Source: Clostridiaceae bacterium
GTDB lineage: Bacteria; Bacillota; Clostridia; Oscillospirales; Acutalibacteraceae
Direction: 5' to 3'
NCBI GenBank assembly: GCA_016296885.1
Contig: JAEDHT010000007.1
Location: 1 to 62,405 of the forward strand
DNA: 62,405 nucleotides
The notes under the pieces were generated by a model. It saw nothing but the letters and a program-made list of their open reading frames with translations, had not been told where the DNA came from and ran no database searches. Below, piece after piece: positions 41,827 through 50,636 of the stretch; the stretch's first letter is position 1, and each line of letters starts with the position of its first letter. The translations under genes were made by a program, and so were the position numbers.

Positions 41827-43047
41827 ATGGCAAAAAATAATTTAGCATCACCAAGCATTCCTAAGAAGGTTGTAACCGGAAAGGGTGGCTTCATCGCTGC
41901 TACAAATTCAATCCTTTCTTCATTTGTTTGTATTATTATTGGTTTGCTTGTTGGATTTATAATTTTGTTGTGCATTAATCCGGAGCATTGTCTTGAAGGA
42001 TTTATGACAATACTTTCTGGTGGTTTTAATAACATCAGCATACATGCAAGAAATATAAGCAAAGAGATTTCAGAGGCAGCACCTCTCATTATGACTGGTC
42101 TTTCTGTTGCCTTTGCTTACAAAACCGGTTTGTTTAATATCGGTGCAGCCGGACAGTACACTGTTGGCGCACTTGGCGCTATCTATTGCGCACTTGTTCT
42201 TCAACTTCCATGGTATGTATGTATTCTTGCAGCTATGGTATGTGGCGCAATCTGGGGTGCAATCCCAGGACTTCTTAAGGCATTCTTTAATGTTAACGAA
42301 GTTATCACATCAATTATGTTCAACTGGATTGCTCTTTACGGAGTAAACGAGATTGTTAAGAAGTTCGCTATTACAAATGCTGATGGTTCTATAACAAGAA
42401 TGTATGAATCAGCAAAAAACAAGACTTATGCTATTGCAACAAAAGCTCCGGGCTCACGTATTCCTGACCTTGGACTTTCAGACATTTTCTCAAAGTCAAC
42501 CACAATAGCAATTTTCCTTGCAATCATCGTTGCAATTATTATTTATATAGTTATTAATAAAACCACATTTGGTTATGAGCTAAAGGCTTGCGGACATAAC
42601 AAAAATGCAGCAAAATATGCTGGTATTAACGAGAGAAGAAGCATTGTTCTTTCAATGGTTATCGCCGGTGCATTGGCTGGATTGGGTGCAGCTCTCTATT
42701 ATCTCTCAGGTGTAGGTGAGTGGAATCCAAATGACTCCACTGCTTGTCCTGCAATAGGATTTAATGGTATTTCTGTTGCACTTCTTGCAGTTTGTAATCC
42801 TATTGGCTGTATATTCTCAGCATTACTTATTTCTCATATTACTGTTGGTGGCAGTTGCTTGCCTACAGCATATTATCAGCCTGAAATTGCTGATATCATC
42901 ATCGGTGTTATCATTTATCTCTGCGCATTTGCAATGCTCTTCAAAATGTTCATTGGCAAGTTTGTTAAAGACAGATCTGGTGCAAATGCAAACGCAGAAC
43001 CAAAAGCATCTGTTGCTAGTACATCAAAAAAGGAGGAGAGTAAATAA
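41827..43047 (+). CDS. nupP: Nucleoside ABC transporter permease NupP
   Basis: Branched-chain/ribose-type permease with about 9-10 membrane segments: SFVCIIIGLLVGFIILLCI near the N-terminus, ETGLFNIGAAGQYT-like KTGLFNIGAAGQYTVGALG, and the cytoplasmic loop KACGHNKNAAKYAGI coupling to the ATPase. The C-terminal 25 residues are charged and Ala/Ser-rich. 406 aa. The ATG 7 nt after the nupO stop; the terminal TAA shares its last A with the nupQ ATG. Confidence 0.94.
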   Translation: MAKNNLASPSIPKKVVTGKGGFIAATNSILSSFVCIIIGLLVGFIILLCINPEHCLEGFMTILSGGFNNISIHARNISKEISEAAPLIMTGLSVAFAYKTGLFNIGAAGQYTVGALGAIYCALVLQLPWYVCILAAMVCGAIWGAIPGLLKAFFNVNEVITSIMFNWIALYGVNEIVKKFAITNADGSITRMYESAKNKTYAIATKAPGSRIPDLGLSDIFSKSTTIAIFLAIIVAIIIYIVINKTTFGYELKACGHNKNAAKYAGINERRSIVLSMVIAGALAGLGAALYYLSGVGEWNPNDSTACPAIGFNGISVALLAVCNPIGCIFSALLISHITVGGSCLPTAYYQPEIADIIIGVIIYLCAFAMLFKMFIGKFVKDRSGANANAEPKASVASTSKKEESK

Positions 43048-43979
43048 TGTTATTGCTTATTAAATATACATTGCTTTATGGTATCGTTTTGATGCTTGTT
43101 GCATTAGGCGGTATGTTTTCAGAACGAAGCGGTGTTATCAACCTTGCACTTGAAGGTATCATGTCTATCGGTGCATTGGCTGGTGTTTTAACACTTTGCT
43201 TCCTCCCAGAGGGTATGGCTCCTGGCTTGATTGTACTTTTCTCTATTTTGTCAAGTGCACTTGCTGGTGTTATTTATTCATTGTTGCTTGGTTTCTCGGC
43301 GATAACGCTGAAAGCCGACCAGACTATCGGCGGTACTGCTCTTAATATGATGGCTACAGCTCTTGCAGTTGTTATCGTTAAGGTTGTTAACGGTACTGCT
43401 TCTGCAAAACTTAATTACAGTAACACAGCTTTTATCTTCGACTTTGATTTAGGTAATGGAAACAAACTCACTTTGAATGTTTTTCTTTTCATAGGACTTG
43501 CTATCCTCGTTCTTGCTGCTTTGTTCCTCTATAAGACAAAGTGGGGTCTCAGACTCCGTTCTTGCGGTGAACACCCACAAGCAGCTGATTCAGTTGGTAT
43601 TAACGTATACCAGTGGAGATATATTGGTGTTATGTTCTCTGGTCTTTTGGGCGGTATCGGTGGCTTTGCTTATGTAATTCCTTCTGTTTCTACATGGAAC
43701 TTTGAAGTTGGTGTTACAGGCTTCGGCTTCCTTGCTCTCGCAGTTATGATCTTTGGTCAGTGGAAACCAATCAATATTTTTGGTGCTGCTATGTTCTTTG
43801 CTGTGTTTAAATCACTTGCAAACATCGCAGACTCCACATTCCTCGCAACTCTCGGTCTCTCAAAGAACATTTATGACATGATGCCATTCATCGCATCTAT
43901 GATTATTCTTGTATTGTTTTCTAAGAACTCCAGAGCTCCAAAGGCAGAGGGTATCCCTTACGATAAGGGCACAAGATAA
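43047..43979 (+). CDS. nupQ: Nucleoside ABC transporter permease NupQ
   Basis: Second permease subunit. ALGGMFSERSGVINLALEG is the family hallmark near residue 20, followed by ADQTIGGTALNMMATAL and the coupling loop RSCGEHPQAADSVGI. 310 aa with 8-9 hydrophobic segments. Overlaps nupP by one base (TAATG), so strictly coupled. A 12-bp hairpin follows at 43995. Confidence 0.94.
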   Translation: MLLLIKYTLLYGIVLMLVALGGMFSERSGVINLALEGIMSIGALAGVLTLCFLPEGMAPGLIVLFSILSSALAGVIYSLLLGFSAITLKADQTIGGTALNMMATALAVVIVKVVNGTASAKLNYSNTAFIFDFDLGNGNKLTLNVFLFIGLAILVLAALFLYKTKWGLRLRSCGEHPQAADSVGINVYQWRYIGVMFSGLLGGIGGFAYVIPSVSTWNFEVGVTGFGFLALAVMIFGQWKPINIFGAAMFFAVFKSLANIADSTFLATLGLSKNIYDMMPFIASMIILVLFSKNSRAPKAEGIPYDKGTR

Positions 43980-43994
43980 TAATTAAGTAACTCT

Positions 43995-44030
43995 TTTGAG
44001 GAAACGTGATTCCTGTTGCGTTTCCTCAAA
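43995..44030 (+). terminator. hairpin between nupQ and pdp
   Basis: TTTGAGGAAACG (43995-44006) / CGTTTCCTCAAA (44019-44030), 12 bp, 12-nt loop, no real T-run. Probably an attenuator or RNA-stabilising element within the operon. Confidence 0.5.
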
Positions 44031-44079
44031 TTAATTAAAGGATAATTTATAACAAATATGTTATGAGGTGATTTTACAA

Positions 44080-45393
44080 ATGAGAATGTACGATATTATT
44101 CAAAATAAGCGTGATGGTGGCGTTATGAGTGATGAAGAGATCCAATTCTTCGTTGACGGTGTAACTAGTGGCGATATTCCTGATTATCAAATAACAGCAC
44201 TCTTAATGGCAATTTATTTTCAGGGGATGAATGAGCACGAGACATCAGCTCTCACACTTGCTATGGCAAAATCAGGCGATATGATTGACCTCAGTGGAAT
44301 AAAGGGCGTTACAGTTGACAAACATAGCACAGGCGGTGTAGGTGATAAGACTACACTTATCATCGCTCCTATCGTATCTGCTTTGGGCGGAAAGCTCGCC
44401 AAAATGTCTGGCAGAGGTCTTGGTCACACAGGTGGCACAGTTGATAAGTTTGAGTCTTTTGCCGGATTTAATACAGAATTACCACCAGAGCAGTTTATAA
44501 ATCAGGTTAATGATATTGGTATATGTGTTGTTGGTCAGTCTGGTAACCTTGCTCCATGTGATAAGAAGCTTTATGCTCTGCGTGATGTTACTGCTACCGT
44601 TAATAGTGTTCCACTTATTGCATCCAGTATCATGAGCAAAAAGATAGCTGCTGGCTCAAGCTCTATTGTGCTTGATGTAAAAACAGGCAGTGGCGCATTT
44701 ATGAAGACACTTGAAGACAGCAAGCTTTTAGCCCAGAAAATGGTTGATATCGGTTATTCTGTTGGCAGAAAAACTGCAGCCTTAATCACTAATATGGATA
44801 TACCACTTGGTCATGCTATTGGTAATGCACTTGAGGTTAAGGAAGCTATTGAGACATTAAAAGGCAATGGCCCTAAGGATCTCACAGAAGTATGTGTTGC
44901 ACTTGCTTCCAATATGACAATGCTTGTAACAGACAAGAGTATCGAGGAGTGCGAAAAGATGGTATTGGGTGCTATAGCAGATGGTTCAGCACTCAAAAAG
45001 CTCCATGATATGGTTGCTGCACAGGGCGGAGATGCAAATATGGTTGATCATCCTGAGTTGCTTCCTCTCTCAAATCATATTGAAAATGTTCTCGCTCCAT
45101 GTGATGGCTATATCAAGCATATGGATGCAGAAAAAATTGGTATTGCAAGTGTTATTTTAGGCGCTGGCAGAGAGAAAAAAGGCGAAGCTATTGATTACAG
45201 CGCAGGTATTATCCTGAAAGCTAAGACTGGAGATCTCGTTAAGAAGGGCGATGTTATCGCAGAATTTCACACAAATCTCCCGGAGAAGATGAAGTCTGCA
45301 GAGGAACTATTCCTCAGTGCAATCGAGTATTCTAATAAAGCTATAGATGCTCCTGTACTGGTTTATGACATCATTTCAAAGCCAAGTAAATAA
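44080..45393 (+). CDS. pdp: Pyrimidine-nucleoside phosphorylase
   Basis: Phosphorolysis of uridine and thymidine. N-terminal helical domain (MYDIIQNKRDGGVMSDEEI), phosphate-binding DKHSTGGVGDKTTLIIAP, SGRGLGHTGGTVDKFESF, and a C-terminal barrel-sandwich domain (GIASVILGAGREKKGE, DYSAGIIL). 437 aa. ATG at 44080 is 7 nt after GAGGTGAT; four earlier codons are inside the leader. Completes the salvage route with cdd, deoB and deoC. Confidence 0.96.
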   Translation: MRMYDIIQNKRDGGVMSDEEIQFFVDGVTSGDIPDYQITALLMAIYFQGMNEHETSALTLAMAKSGDMIDLSGIKGVTVDKHSTGGVGDKTTLIIAPIVSALGGKLAKMSGRGLGHTGGTVDKFESFAGFNTELPPEQFINQVNDIGICVVGQSGNLAPCDKKLYALRDVTATVNSVPLIASSIMSKKIAAGSSSIVLDVKTGSGAFMKTLEDSKLLAQKMVDIGYSVGRKTAALITNMDIPLGHAIGNALEVKEAIETLKGNGPKDLTEVCVALASNMTMLVTDKSIEECEKMVLGAIADGSALKKLHDMVAAQGGDANMVDHPELLPLSNHIENVLAPCDGYIKHMDAEKIGIASVILGAGREKKGEAIDYSAGIILKAKTGDLVKKGDVIAEFHTNLPEKMKSAEELFLSAIEYSNKAIDAPVLVYDIISKPSK

Positions 45394-45420
45394 TAATGTA
45401 ATTTAATCTTACATAGTGCA

Positions 45421-45464
45421 AAAACTCCTTACGATAATCTAATAACATCGTAAGGAGTTTTTTT
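45421..45464 (+). terminator. terminator of the nucleoside operon
   Basis: Perfect 15-bp stem AAAACTCCTTACGAT (45421-45435) / ATCGTAAGGAGTTTT (45447-45461) with 11-nt loop and T-run. Confidence 0.9.
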
Positions 45465-45499
45465 ATGATTACATCATATTTATGTTTTAAATACTTAGT

Positions 45500-45548
45500 T
45501 TTAGATGGAGCATAATTAAGGAGGGGATAAGGTAAATCTAAATGCTCC
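45500..45548. repeat. interlocked inverted repeats (pseudoknot-like)
   Basis: Arm A TTTAGAT (45500-45506) is followed directly by arm B GGAGCAT (45507-45513); their complements come in the same order, ATCTAAA (45536-45542) then ATGCTCC (45542-45548). The loop holds AAGGAGGGG. The arms can form two alternative hairpins or, if the joint allows, a pseudoknot. Confidence 0.5.
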
Positions 45549-45582
45549 AATAATATTTCCTCGTAAAAATCTAAACTGAAAA

Positions 45583-46047
45583 TTAATTACTTCCTTGTCT
45601 CTGAGAGGCTTTGATACTCTGACGTGTCTTTCTCAGCTCATTTACATTTGCTGTAAGCATTTCGTCAGCTCTTTTCATAATCTCATCTACATAATCATTA
45701 GCAGCTCTGCGCACTTCTTTTGACTTTAGCTTTGCATCAGCAAGTACCTGGTCAGCACTAGCCTTTGCATTGCGCATAACTTCGCTTTCGTTAATCATAT
45801 TTTTTCTACGCTCTTCAGCTTGACGGATTTTCTTATCAGCTTCTTTGTGAGCTTCTTCCAAAATTTCAGATCTTTCTGCCACGATCTTCTTTGCTTGCTT
45901 TAGCTCTGAAGGGAGAGTTGCGCTCAATTCACCCAGCAGTTCAAGCAATTGGTTTTGATCTATAACCACTTTTCCACCCATTAATGGTAGCGAACGAGAG
46001 TTTTTTATTAGGTCTTCTATTTGCTCAATTATTTCTTCTGTTTTCAT
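45583..46047 (-). CDS. Coiled-coil protein of the CoaD locus
   Basis: 154 aa, largely a charged alpha-helical coiled coil (about 50-145: AKKIVAERSEILEEAHKEAD, KKIRQAEERRKNM, KASADQVLADAKLKSKEVRR). It resembles the ATP-synthase b/H-subunit-like or DivIVA-like proteins often annotated beside coaD in Clostridia. A role in division or membrane organisation is possible but unproved. No membrane segment. ATG follows AGGAGGT; 20 nt downstream of coaD. Confidence 0.8.
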   Translation of the reverse strand: MKTEEIIEQIEDLIKNSRSLPLMGGKVVIDQNQLLELLGELSATLPSELKQAKKIVAERSEILEEAHKEADKKIRQAEERRKNMINESEVMRNAKASADQVLADAKLKSKEVRRAANDYVDEIMKRADEMLTANVNELRKTRQSIKASQRQGSN

Positions 46048-46067
46048 TGAAATTTAACCTCCTGTTT

Positions 46068-46550
46068 TTATCCTTTAAATAATTTTTCTAATATTTTGTT
46101 CTTCACGATTTCTGGAACAAATCCGGTGATATCTCCACCCAACTCAGCCACTTGCCTCACCATACCGGAGCTAAGATACATATACTCACTGCTAGAGGTC
46201 AAAAAAATTGTTTCTACCTCTGGATTAAGGTGCTTATTTGTGAGTGCCATCTGAAATTCATACTCAAAATCAGACATAGCCCTCAAACCTCTTACAACTG
46301 TTGTAGCCCCTTTTTTATTCACATAATCAGCCAATAAACCATCAAAAGAATCAATTTCAATGTTCTTTATATCAGTTAAAGACTCTTTGATAAGCTCAAT
46401 TCGTTCGTCTATGCTAAAAAAAGGTTTTTTTGTTGAATTTTTTAATACTGCTACAATAACCTTGTCAAACATTCTTGATGCTCTACTGATTATATCTATA
46501 TGGCCAAGTGTTATAGGATCAAAACTTCCTGGATAGATTACAGTACTCAA
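46068..46550 (-). CDS. coaD: Phosphopantetheine adenylyltransferase
   Basis: Penultimate step in coenzyme A synthesis. N-terminal YPGSFDPITLGHIDII holds the adenylyl-transfer TxGH motif; VVRGLRAMSDFEYEFQMA and the C-terminal YLSSGMVRQVAELGGD complete the site. About 160 aa. I choose the TTG at 46550, placed 10 nt after GAAAGGAG, since the frame 12 codons upstream lacks a ribosome site and the usual protein begins at this point. Preceded by rsmD, as in many Firmicutes. Confidence 0.96.
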   Translation of the reverse strand: MSTVIYPGSFDPITLGHIDIISRASRMFDKVIVAVLKNSTKKPFFSIDERIELIKESLTDIKNIEIDSFDGLLADYVNKKGATTVVRGLRAMSDFEYEFQMALTNKHLNPEVETIFLTSSSEYMYLSSGMVRQVAELGGDITGFVPEIVKNKILEKLFKG

Positions 46551-46573
46551 ATCTGAAAAGCTCCTTTCAGCTA

Positions 46574-47122
46574 TTAATCGTTGCACATATAAGTAGTAAC
46601 CTTTATTTTTCCGTATTTTTTGACATTTTTTATTGCAAAATCTCCCACCTGATCAGGAAGGCTTTCGTTCAACGGACTCTCGCAAATCATTATACCGGTT
46701 TTTCTCATTACATCTGCCACCATAGGGAGAGCCTGCTCAAGCAATCCATCTGCATAGGGCGGATCAAGAAAAGCAATATCAACCTTGTCCTTAATGTCTT
46801 GTTTTTGCAAAAAAGCTTTATAGTCACTTTTTATTATTATGGCACGATCACTTAGTGATGTAGCTTTTAGATTACTTTTTACCACTGAGATACTTTTATT
46901 GTTGGAATCGACAAAATAAGCCTTAAGAGCGCCTCTGCTAAGCGCCTCAATTCCAACTTGACCCGAACCTGCAAATAGATCAAGAAATGTGCAATTTTCA
47001 AGATAAAATTGTATACTGCTAAAAACAGCTTCTTTCACTTTATCTGTTGTAGGACGCACAATATCATTTCCATCAAGTGTCTTTAATGGTATTCCTCTAG
47101 CGGTGCCTGTTATCACACGCAT
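46574..47122 (-). CDS. rsmD: 16S rRNA (guanine(966)-N(2))-methyltransferase
   Basis: Modifies G966 of 16S rRNA. Begins MRVITGTARGIPLKTLDG; SAM-binding FLDLFAGSGQVGIEALSRG and catalytic DPPY in AFLDPPYADG. 182 aa. ATG at 47122 follows GTAGGTGAT. First gene of the minus operon rsmD-coaD-coiled-coil protein; divergent from mazF. Confidence 0.95.
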   Translation of the reverse strand: MRVITGTARGIPLKTLDGNDIVRPTTDKVKEAVFSSIQFYLENCTFLDLFAGSGQVGIEALSRGALKAYFVDSNNKSISVVKSNLKATSLSDRAIIIKSDYKAFLQKQDIKDKVDIAFLDPPYADGLLEQALPMVADVMRKTGIMICESPLNESLPDQVGDFAIKNVKKYGKIKVTTYMCND

Positions 47123-47424
47123 AATATCACCTACTACCACAGTATTATCCCATAAAATACGATTAAAGTCAATTATATTTTGCTAATGTCTTCATTTTTC
47201 TACATAATGATGTATATTTTTCATTATTAAATGGTTTTTTTGAATGATAATAATAACGGACATAGTTGTCAATATCTCTTTGTAATTAATAATATGTATA
47301 AGGAAGTAAAATATAAACATTACTAAAAGATATCAAATATTTAATATGTACTAGAATAAAATATCTTCATTTTGTCAAATATAATATTGCCGGCAGAAGT
47401 AAACTAATTCGGAGAGTGAAAGAT
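47123..47424. other. intergenic region between rsmD and mazF
   Basis: AT-rich, no small antitoxin-like frame was found on either strand. A TTGTCA near 47267 with a TAATAA-like box 17 bp on is a weak mazF promoter candidate. Confidence 0.5.
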
Positions 47425-47784
47425 GTGAGTGTAAAACGTGGTGATATATATTATGCGGATCTTAGTCCGGTTGTAGGATCAGAGCAAGGAGGAGTAAGAC
47501 CTGTTTTGATAGTACAAAATGACGTAGGAAATAAGTTCAGCCCAACCGTAATAGCTGCAGCAATTACAAGTCAGCAAACTAAGGCCAACTTGCCCACACA
47601 TATACAATTACAGTCGCAGGGGAGTGGGCTTTTAAAAGACAGCGTTGTGTTGCTCGAACAGATTAGAACCATAGATAAGCGCAGACTAAAAGAAAAAATG
47701 GGCACTCTTGATGAGGATTCAATGGAAAAGGTGAACGAGGCTATTTCTATTAGCTTTGGTTTGGGCGGTCAGTTACTTGGATAG
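47425..47784 (+). CDS. mazF: MazF/PemK-family endoribonuclease toxin
   Basis: mRNA interferase (EndoA/NdoA type). VKRGDIYYADLSPVVGSEQGG then RPVLIVQND, TVIAAAITSQQTKANLPTHI, and LLEQIRTIDKRRLKEKMG are diagnostic; the Arg in GGVRP and the Thr in AITS are likely catalytic. 119 aa. GTG at 47425 is 8 nt after GGAGAG; an earlier in-frame GTG sits within that site. No MazE-type antitoxin is next to it, so it is a solitary toxin gene here; the antitoxin might be elsewhere, or regulation may be relaxed. Confidence 0.93.
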   Translation: MSVKRGDIYYADLSPVVGSEQGGVRPVLIVQNDVGNKFSPTVIAAAITSQQTKANLPTHIQLQSQGSGLLKDSVVLLEQIRTIDKRRLKEKMGTLDEDSMEKVNEAISISFGLGGQLLG

Positions 47785-47831
47785 GAGTTTACATACGCCT
47801 AATCAAGTAACTATAAGAATAAACAAAAAAC

Positions 47832-47868
47832 GCTCTCTATCGACTAAAACTCGGTAGAGAGCTGATTT
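47832..47868. terminator. bidirectional terminator between mazF and tarJ
   Basis: GCTCTCTATCG (47832-47842) / CGGTAGAGAGC (47852-47862) with a 9-nt loop and T-runs on both strands. Confidence 0.85.
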
Positions 47869-47869
47869 T

Positions 47870-48883
47870 TTATATATTCCATTCAAAAACGGTTTTAAAC
47901 GGTGTATTAAGGTCTGTCGCAAAGACACGATAAATATCGTCCAGACTTCTCACAGGTGCATCCTCATATATGATACTGCTGAGCCTTCTTCTTATTCTGA
48001 CAGATTGCATCATATTAAGAGCTGTCTGAAAATCTTCCTTACCGGAACGACTCGAACCAAGCATCATAAGCCCCTTTTCCAGTACATTGCGAGTGTTTAT
48101 AGGTACCTTGTTTTCACTTACACCCATGAGCATCATCGTGCCCTGTGGCTTTATATGACTTATGATGTCATCTATCGCAAAACCGGAGAACTCACCGCCA
48201 ACACATTCAAATGCATGATCGATTTTAAAATCAGCAGGTAGAGAATTGTTAAGATAAGTCTTATGTGCAAAGGAAAAACGACTCAATTTGCGTATGTTTT
48301 TTCCTACAACAGTTATTTTGGACTTCGGCAATAGCTCCCTCAATGTGCAACACACTACATATGCAAGGCTACCATCGCCCCATATCGCAATATTATCTCG
48401 GCAAGAATGGGAATACTTAATTAATCTGTTTACGGCATGGGTTGCCACACTGAGATATTCACATAAAACTGCATTTTGCGGCGGAACTTTATCAAAAGGC
48501 AACAGTCTTTCAGCAGGAATATCCACAAATTCCCTCATAAATCCATCACAACTGCTTGATGCGAATCTTGAGTTTTCATCGTAATTTTCAGATATGTAAT
48601 CAGATGGCTTTGCAGGAATATTTGGTATAAGAACCACTTTTTGACCTTTTTCAAAAGTACCTGTTTTATCCAGAACCACCTTACCACAACACTCGTGTAT
48701 CAGTGCCATAGGAAGCTTTGCTGACAATATATCACTGTCACGATTTCCTAGGAAATACCTTTGATCTGCATGACATATAGACATATAAAGTGGCCTTACT
48801 ATTACGTTATCATGAACATTTATATTAGCATAATCTATTGATATGAACTGAGGAGAGACAAGCCTATACACATAATTAATCAC
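47870..48883 (-). CDS. tarJ: TarJ-like ribulose-5-phosphate reductase
   Basis: Zinc-type medium-chain dehydrogenase that reduces ribulose-5-P to ribitol-5-P for CDP-ribitol. MSICHADQRYFLGNR (zinc Cys-His), LIHECCGKVV, CEYLSVATHAVNRL, and the nucleotide-binding IWGDGSLAYVV fit TarJ/Bcs1-type enzymes better than ordinary alcohol dehydrogenases. About 337 aa. I take the GTG at 48883, 8 nt after GGGGG; it overlaps the tarI stop by 8 nt. Last gene of the operon. Confidence 0.88.
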   Translation of the reverse strand: MINYVYRLVSPQFISIDYANINVHDNVIVRPLYMSICHADQRYFLGNRDSDILSAKLPMALIHECCGKVVLDKTGTFEKGQKVVLIPNIPAKPSDYISENYDENSRFASSSCDGFMREFVDIPAERLLPFDKVPPQNAVLCEYLSVATHAVNRLIKYSHSCRDNIAIWGDGSLAYVVCCTLRELLPKSKITVVGKNIRKLSRFSFAHKTYLNNSLPADFKIDHAFECVGGEFSGFAIDDIISHIKPQGTMMLMGVSENKVPINTRNVLEKGLMMLGSSRSGKEDFQTALNMMQSVRIRRRLSSIIYEDAPVRSLDDIYRVFATDLNTPFKTVFEWNI

Positions 48884-49592
48884 TTTCTGTTCCCCCAATA
48901 GCAAGATATTGCGCTATCTTGTAATCGTTAACAGTTGTTATCTTTATGTTAGAGTTTTCTCCCATTACTAATTTTACTTTCTCTGAATTCATTACGAATA
49001 TATTGCAGGCATCAGTGAGCACAGCCTTTTGTGCCTCGCTTAGCTTGCCATATAGTTCTTTCAGCTTGTTAATATTAAAGCTTTGTGGTGTTTGTCCCTG
49101 ATACATATATATTCGATTTGGAATATCAGAAATTATATCATTTTTTTGTGAAACAACAATGGTATCAGTAGCCGGTACAACAGTGTCACAAGCACCGTAT
49201 TTTAGTGCAGCTTCTATATTTTCTTCGATTATTCTCAAAGTGACGAATGGTCTTACTGCGTCGTGGGTAACGATAATATGTTCATCGCTAACACCAAATT
49301 TCTCTTCAATACCCTCAATAATATTGAATATAGTACTGTTTCGATTTTCACCGCCTACAACCACTACAACTGCTTCTTCATCAATCTCGTATTTCCCAAG
49401 CAAGTCATTCATATAAGATGCCCAGCTTGGATTGATTCCTATAAATATTTTGTCAAATTTACTGCAAGCAAGCATTTTTTCCACCGTATGAATGATTATT
49501 GGCTTATCATCCAGTGGCAAAAACTGCTTCGGAAGTGAAGAAATATGCATTCTTGTGCCGGAACCTCCGGCTAGTATGGCACCAAATATCAT
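48876..49592 (-). CDS. tarI: TarI-like ribitol-5-phosphate cytidylyltransferase
   Basis: IspD-family enzyme making CDP-ribitol (or CDP-methylerythritol). ILAGGSGTRM, SSLPKQFLPLDDKP, VTHDAVRPFV and TVVPATDTIVVS are conserved. 238 aa. Adjacent tarJ decides for the TarI role over IspD. Upstream are licD and a glycosyltransferase. The human equivalent CRPPA (ISPD) makes CDP-ribitol for fukutin, relevant because licD is next door. Confidence 0.88.
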   Translation of the reverse strand: MIFGAILAGGSGTRMHISSLPKQFLPLDDKPIIIHTVEKMLACSKFDKIFIGINPSWASYMNDLLGKYEIDEEAVVVVVGGENRNSTIFNIIEGIEEKFGVSDEHIIVTHDAVRPFVTLRIIEENIEAALKYGACDTVVPATDTIVVSQKNDIISDIPNRIYMYQGQTPQSFNINKLKELYGKLSEAQKAVLTDACNIFVMNSEKVKLVMGENSNIKITTVNDYKIAQYLAIGGTESD

Positions 49593-49684
49593 TTTAAGTC
49601 CCGTAAGTCACAATTAAGCAGAAGATACTTAGATCTGTATTTGTGACATTCCTTTCTATATTTATGCATACAAACTGTAAAAAA

Positions 49685-50575
49685 TCATTTTCGCTTGCCT
49701 TTTAGCTTGTTGTGAACCATTTTATCATATGAACTACACGGAGTGTTCAGGTCGCACATCACAACGTCATGGTGGGGTATTTGCTTGTCTACCGGAGGTA
49801 ACTTCATATAGTCACCAAATGCTATCTTAAGGTATTCATCATATCCCTTTGGTATAGGCATTTGATATCCCTCAAACTCCGCTAGAACCACATCTTCAAA
49901 TATCCTCTTAGGATATTCATTTTGCATATAGTGAGGACCGGCACAGAGTTCGGTGATGTAGTCACAATCAGATAAATTGTATTTTGTCATCTTCTTTTCA
50001 GCCAGTCGCCATATATTGTTTCGCATACGCTTTGATGGAATAATGCTCAATAACACTTTGCTACCAAACGCAAGCATTTTTCCGTGATTTACAGGCACAA
50101 TCTGGGCTCGGTATAATGAATAAATCAGTGCCCAAAATTTTTGAAATTTCCTCTTAATTCCCGTAGGGCAGGCATCCAGAGGAAAAACATCCATAACTAA
50201 TCCATGAGGGATATCTAGCTCTGCCTGGTAGTCTTTCACGCAAGTAGCACTTTTGTCCACCACAGTTGCAAAAATGTTCCCTGTAAACATATCATTTGTA
50301 GTCTGCAATAGTATAAAGCGATCTTCTTTTTCAGTTTGTTTCCATATGCGCAAAAATTTCTCATAATCTTCACGCATCATAAAAATATCTATATCATCAT
50401 CCCACGGCACAAAACCTTTGTTCCGCAGAGAGCCAATGCAGCATCCACCGCAAAAGCAGAATTTGAGTCCATGCTTTTCGCAAAAATTCTTGAAATAAAC
50501 CAGAGTTTCAAGCTCTTTGAGCTGCAATTCTCGCAACTCTTCGGGGGTGAAGACATATTTTGTGAAGTTATCCAT
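49685..50575 (-). CDS. licD: LicD-family phosphotransferase
   Basis: Nucleotidyltransferase-fold enzyme transferring a CDP-activated phospho-alcohol onto a glycan. ELQLKELETLVYFKNFCEKH, CFCGGCCIGSLRNKGFVPWD and the metal-binding DDDIDIFM are the LicD/fukutin signature. About 296 aa, soluble. ATG at 50575 has GGTGAT upstream; the frame begins 15 codons earlier without a site. No licA-licB-licC choline genes are here, but tarI-tarJ follow directly, so the donor is inferred to be CDP-ribitol. Confidence 0.87.
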   Translation of the reverse strand: MDNFTKYVFTPEELRELQLKELETLVYFKNFCEKHGLKFCFCGGCCIGSLRNKGFVPWDDDIDIFMMREDYEKFLRIWKQTEKEDRFILLQTTNDMFTGNIFATVVDKSATCVKDYQAELDIPHGLVMDVFPLDACPTGIKRKFQKFWALIYSLYRAQIVPVNHGKMLAFGSKVLLSIIPSKRMRNNIWRLAEKKMTKYNLSDCDYITELCAGPHYMQNEYPKRIFEDVVLAEFEGYQMPIPKGYDEYLKIAFGDYMKLPPVDKQIPHHDVVMCDLNTPCSSYDKMVHNKLKGKRK

Positions 50576-50636
50576 TTTATCACCAAAGATTATATTACCA
50601 TAAAAATGCAATATCCACAATCTTTTTTTTGCATTT

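Noticed and set aside
49685..50575. Phosphocholine decoration by LicD
   Set aside because: No choline kinase, cytidylyltransferase or transporter of the lic type is adjacent; CDP-ribitol genes are.
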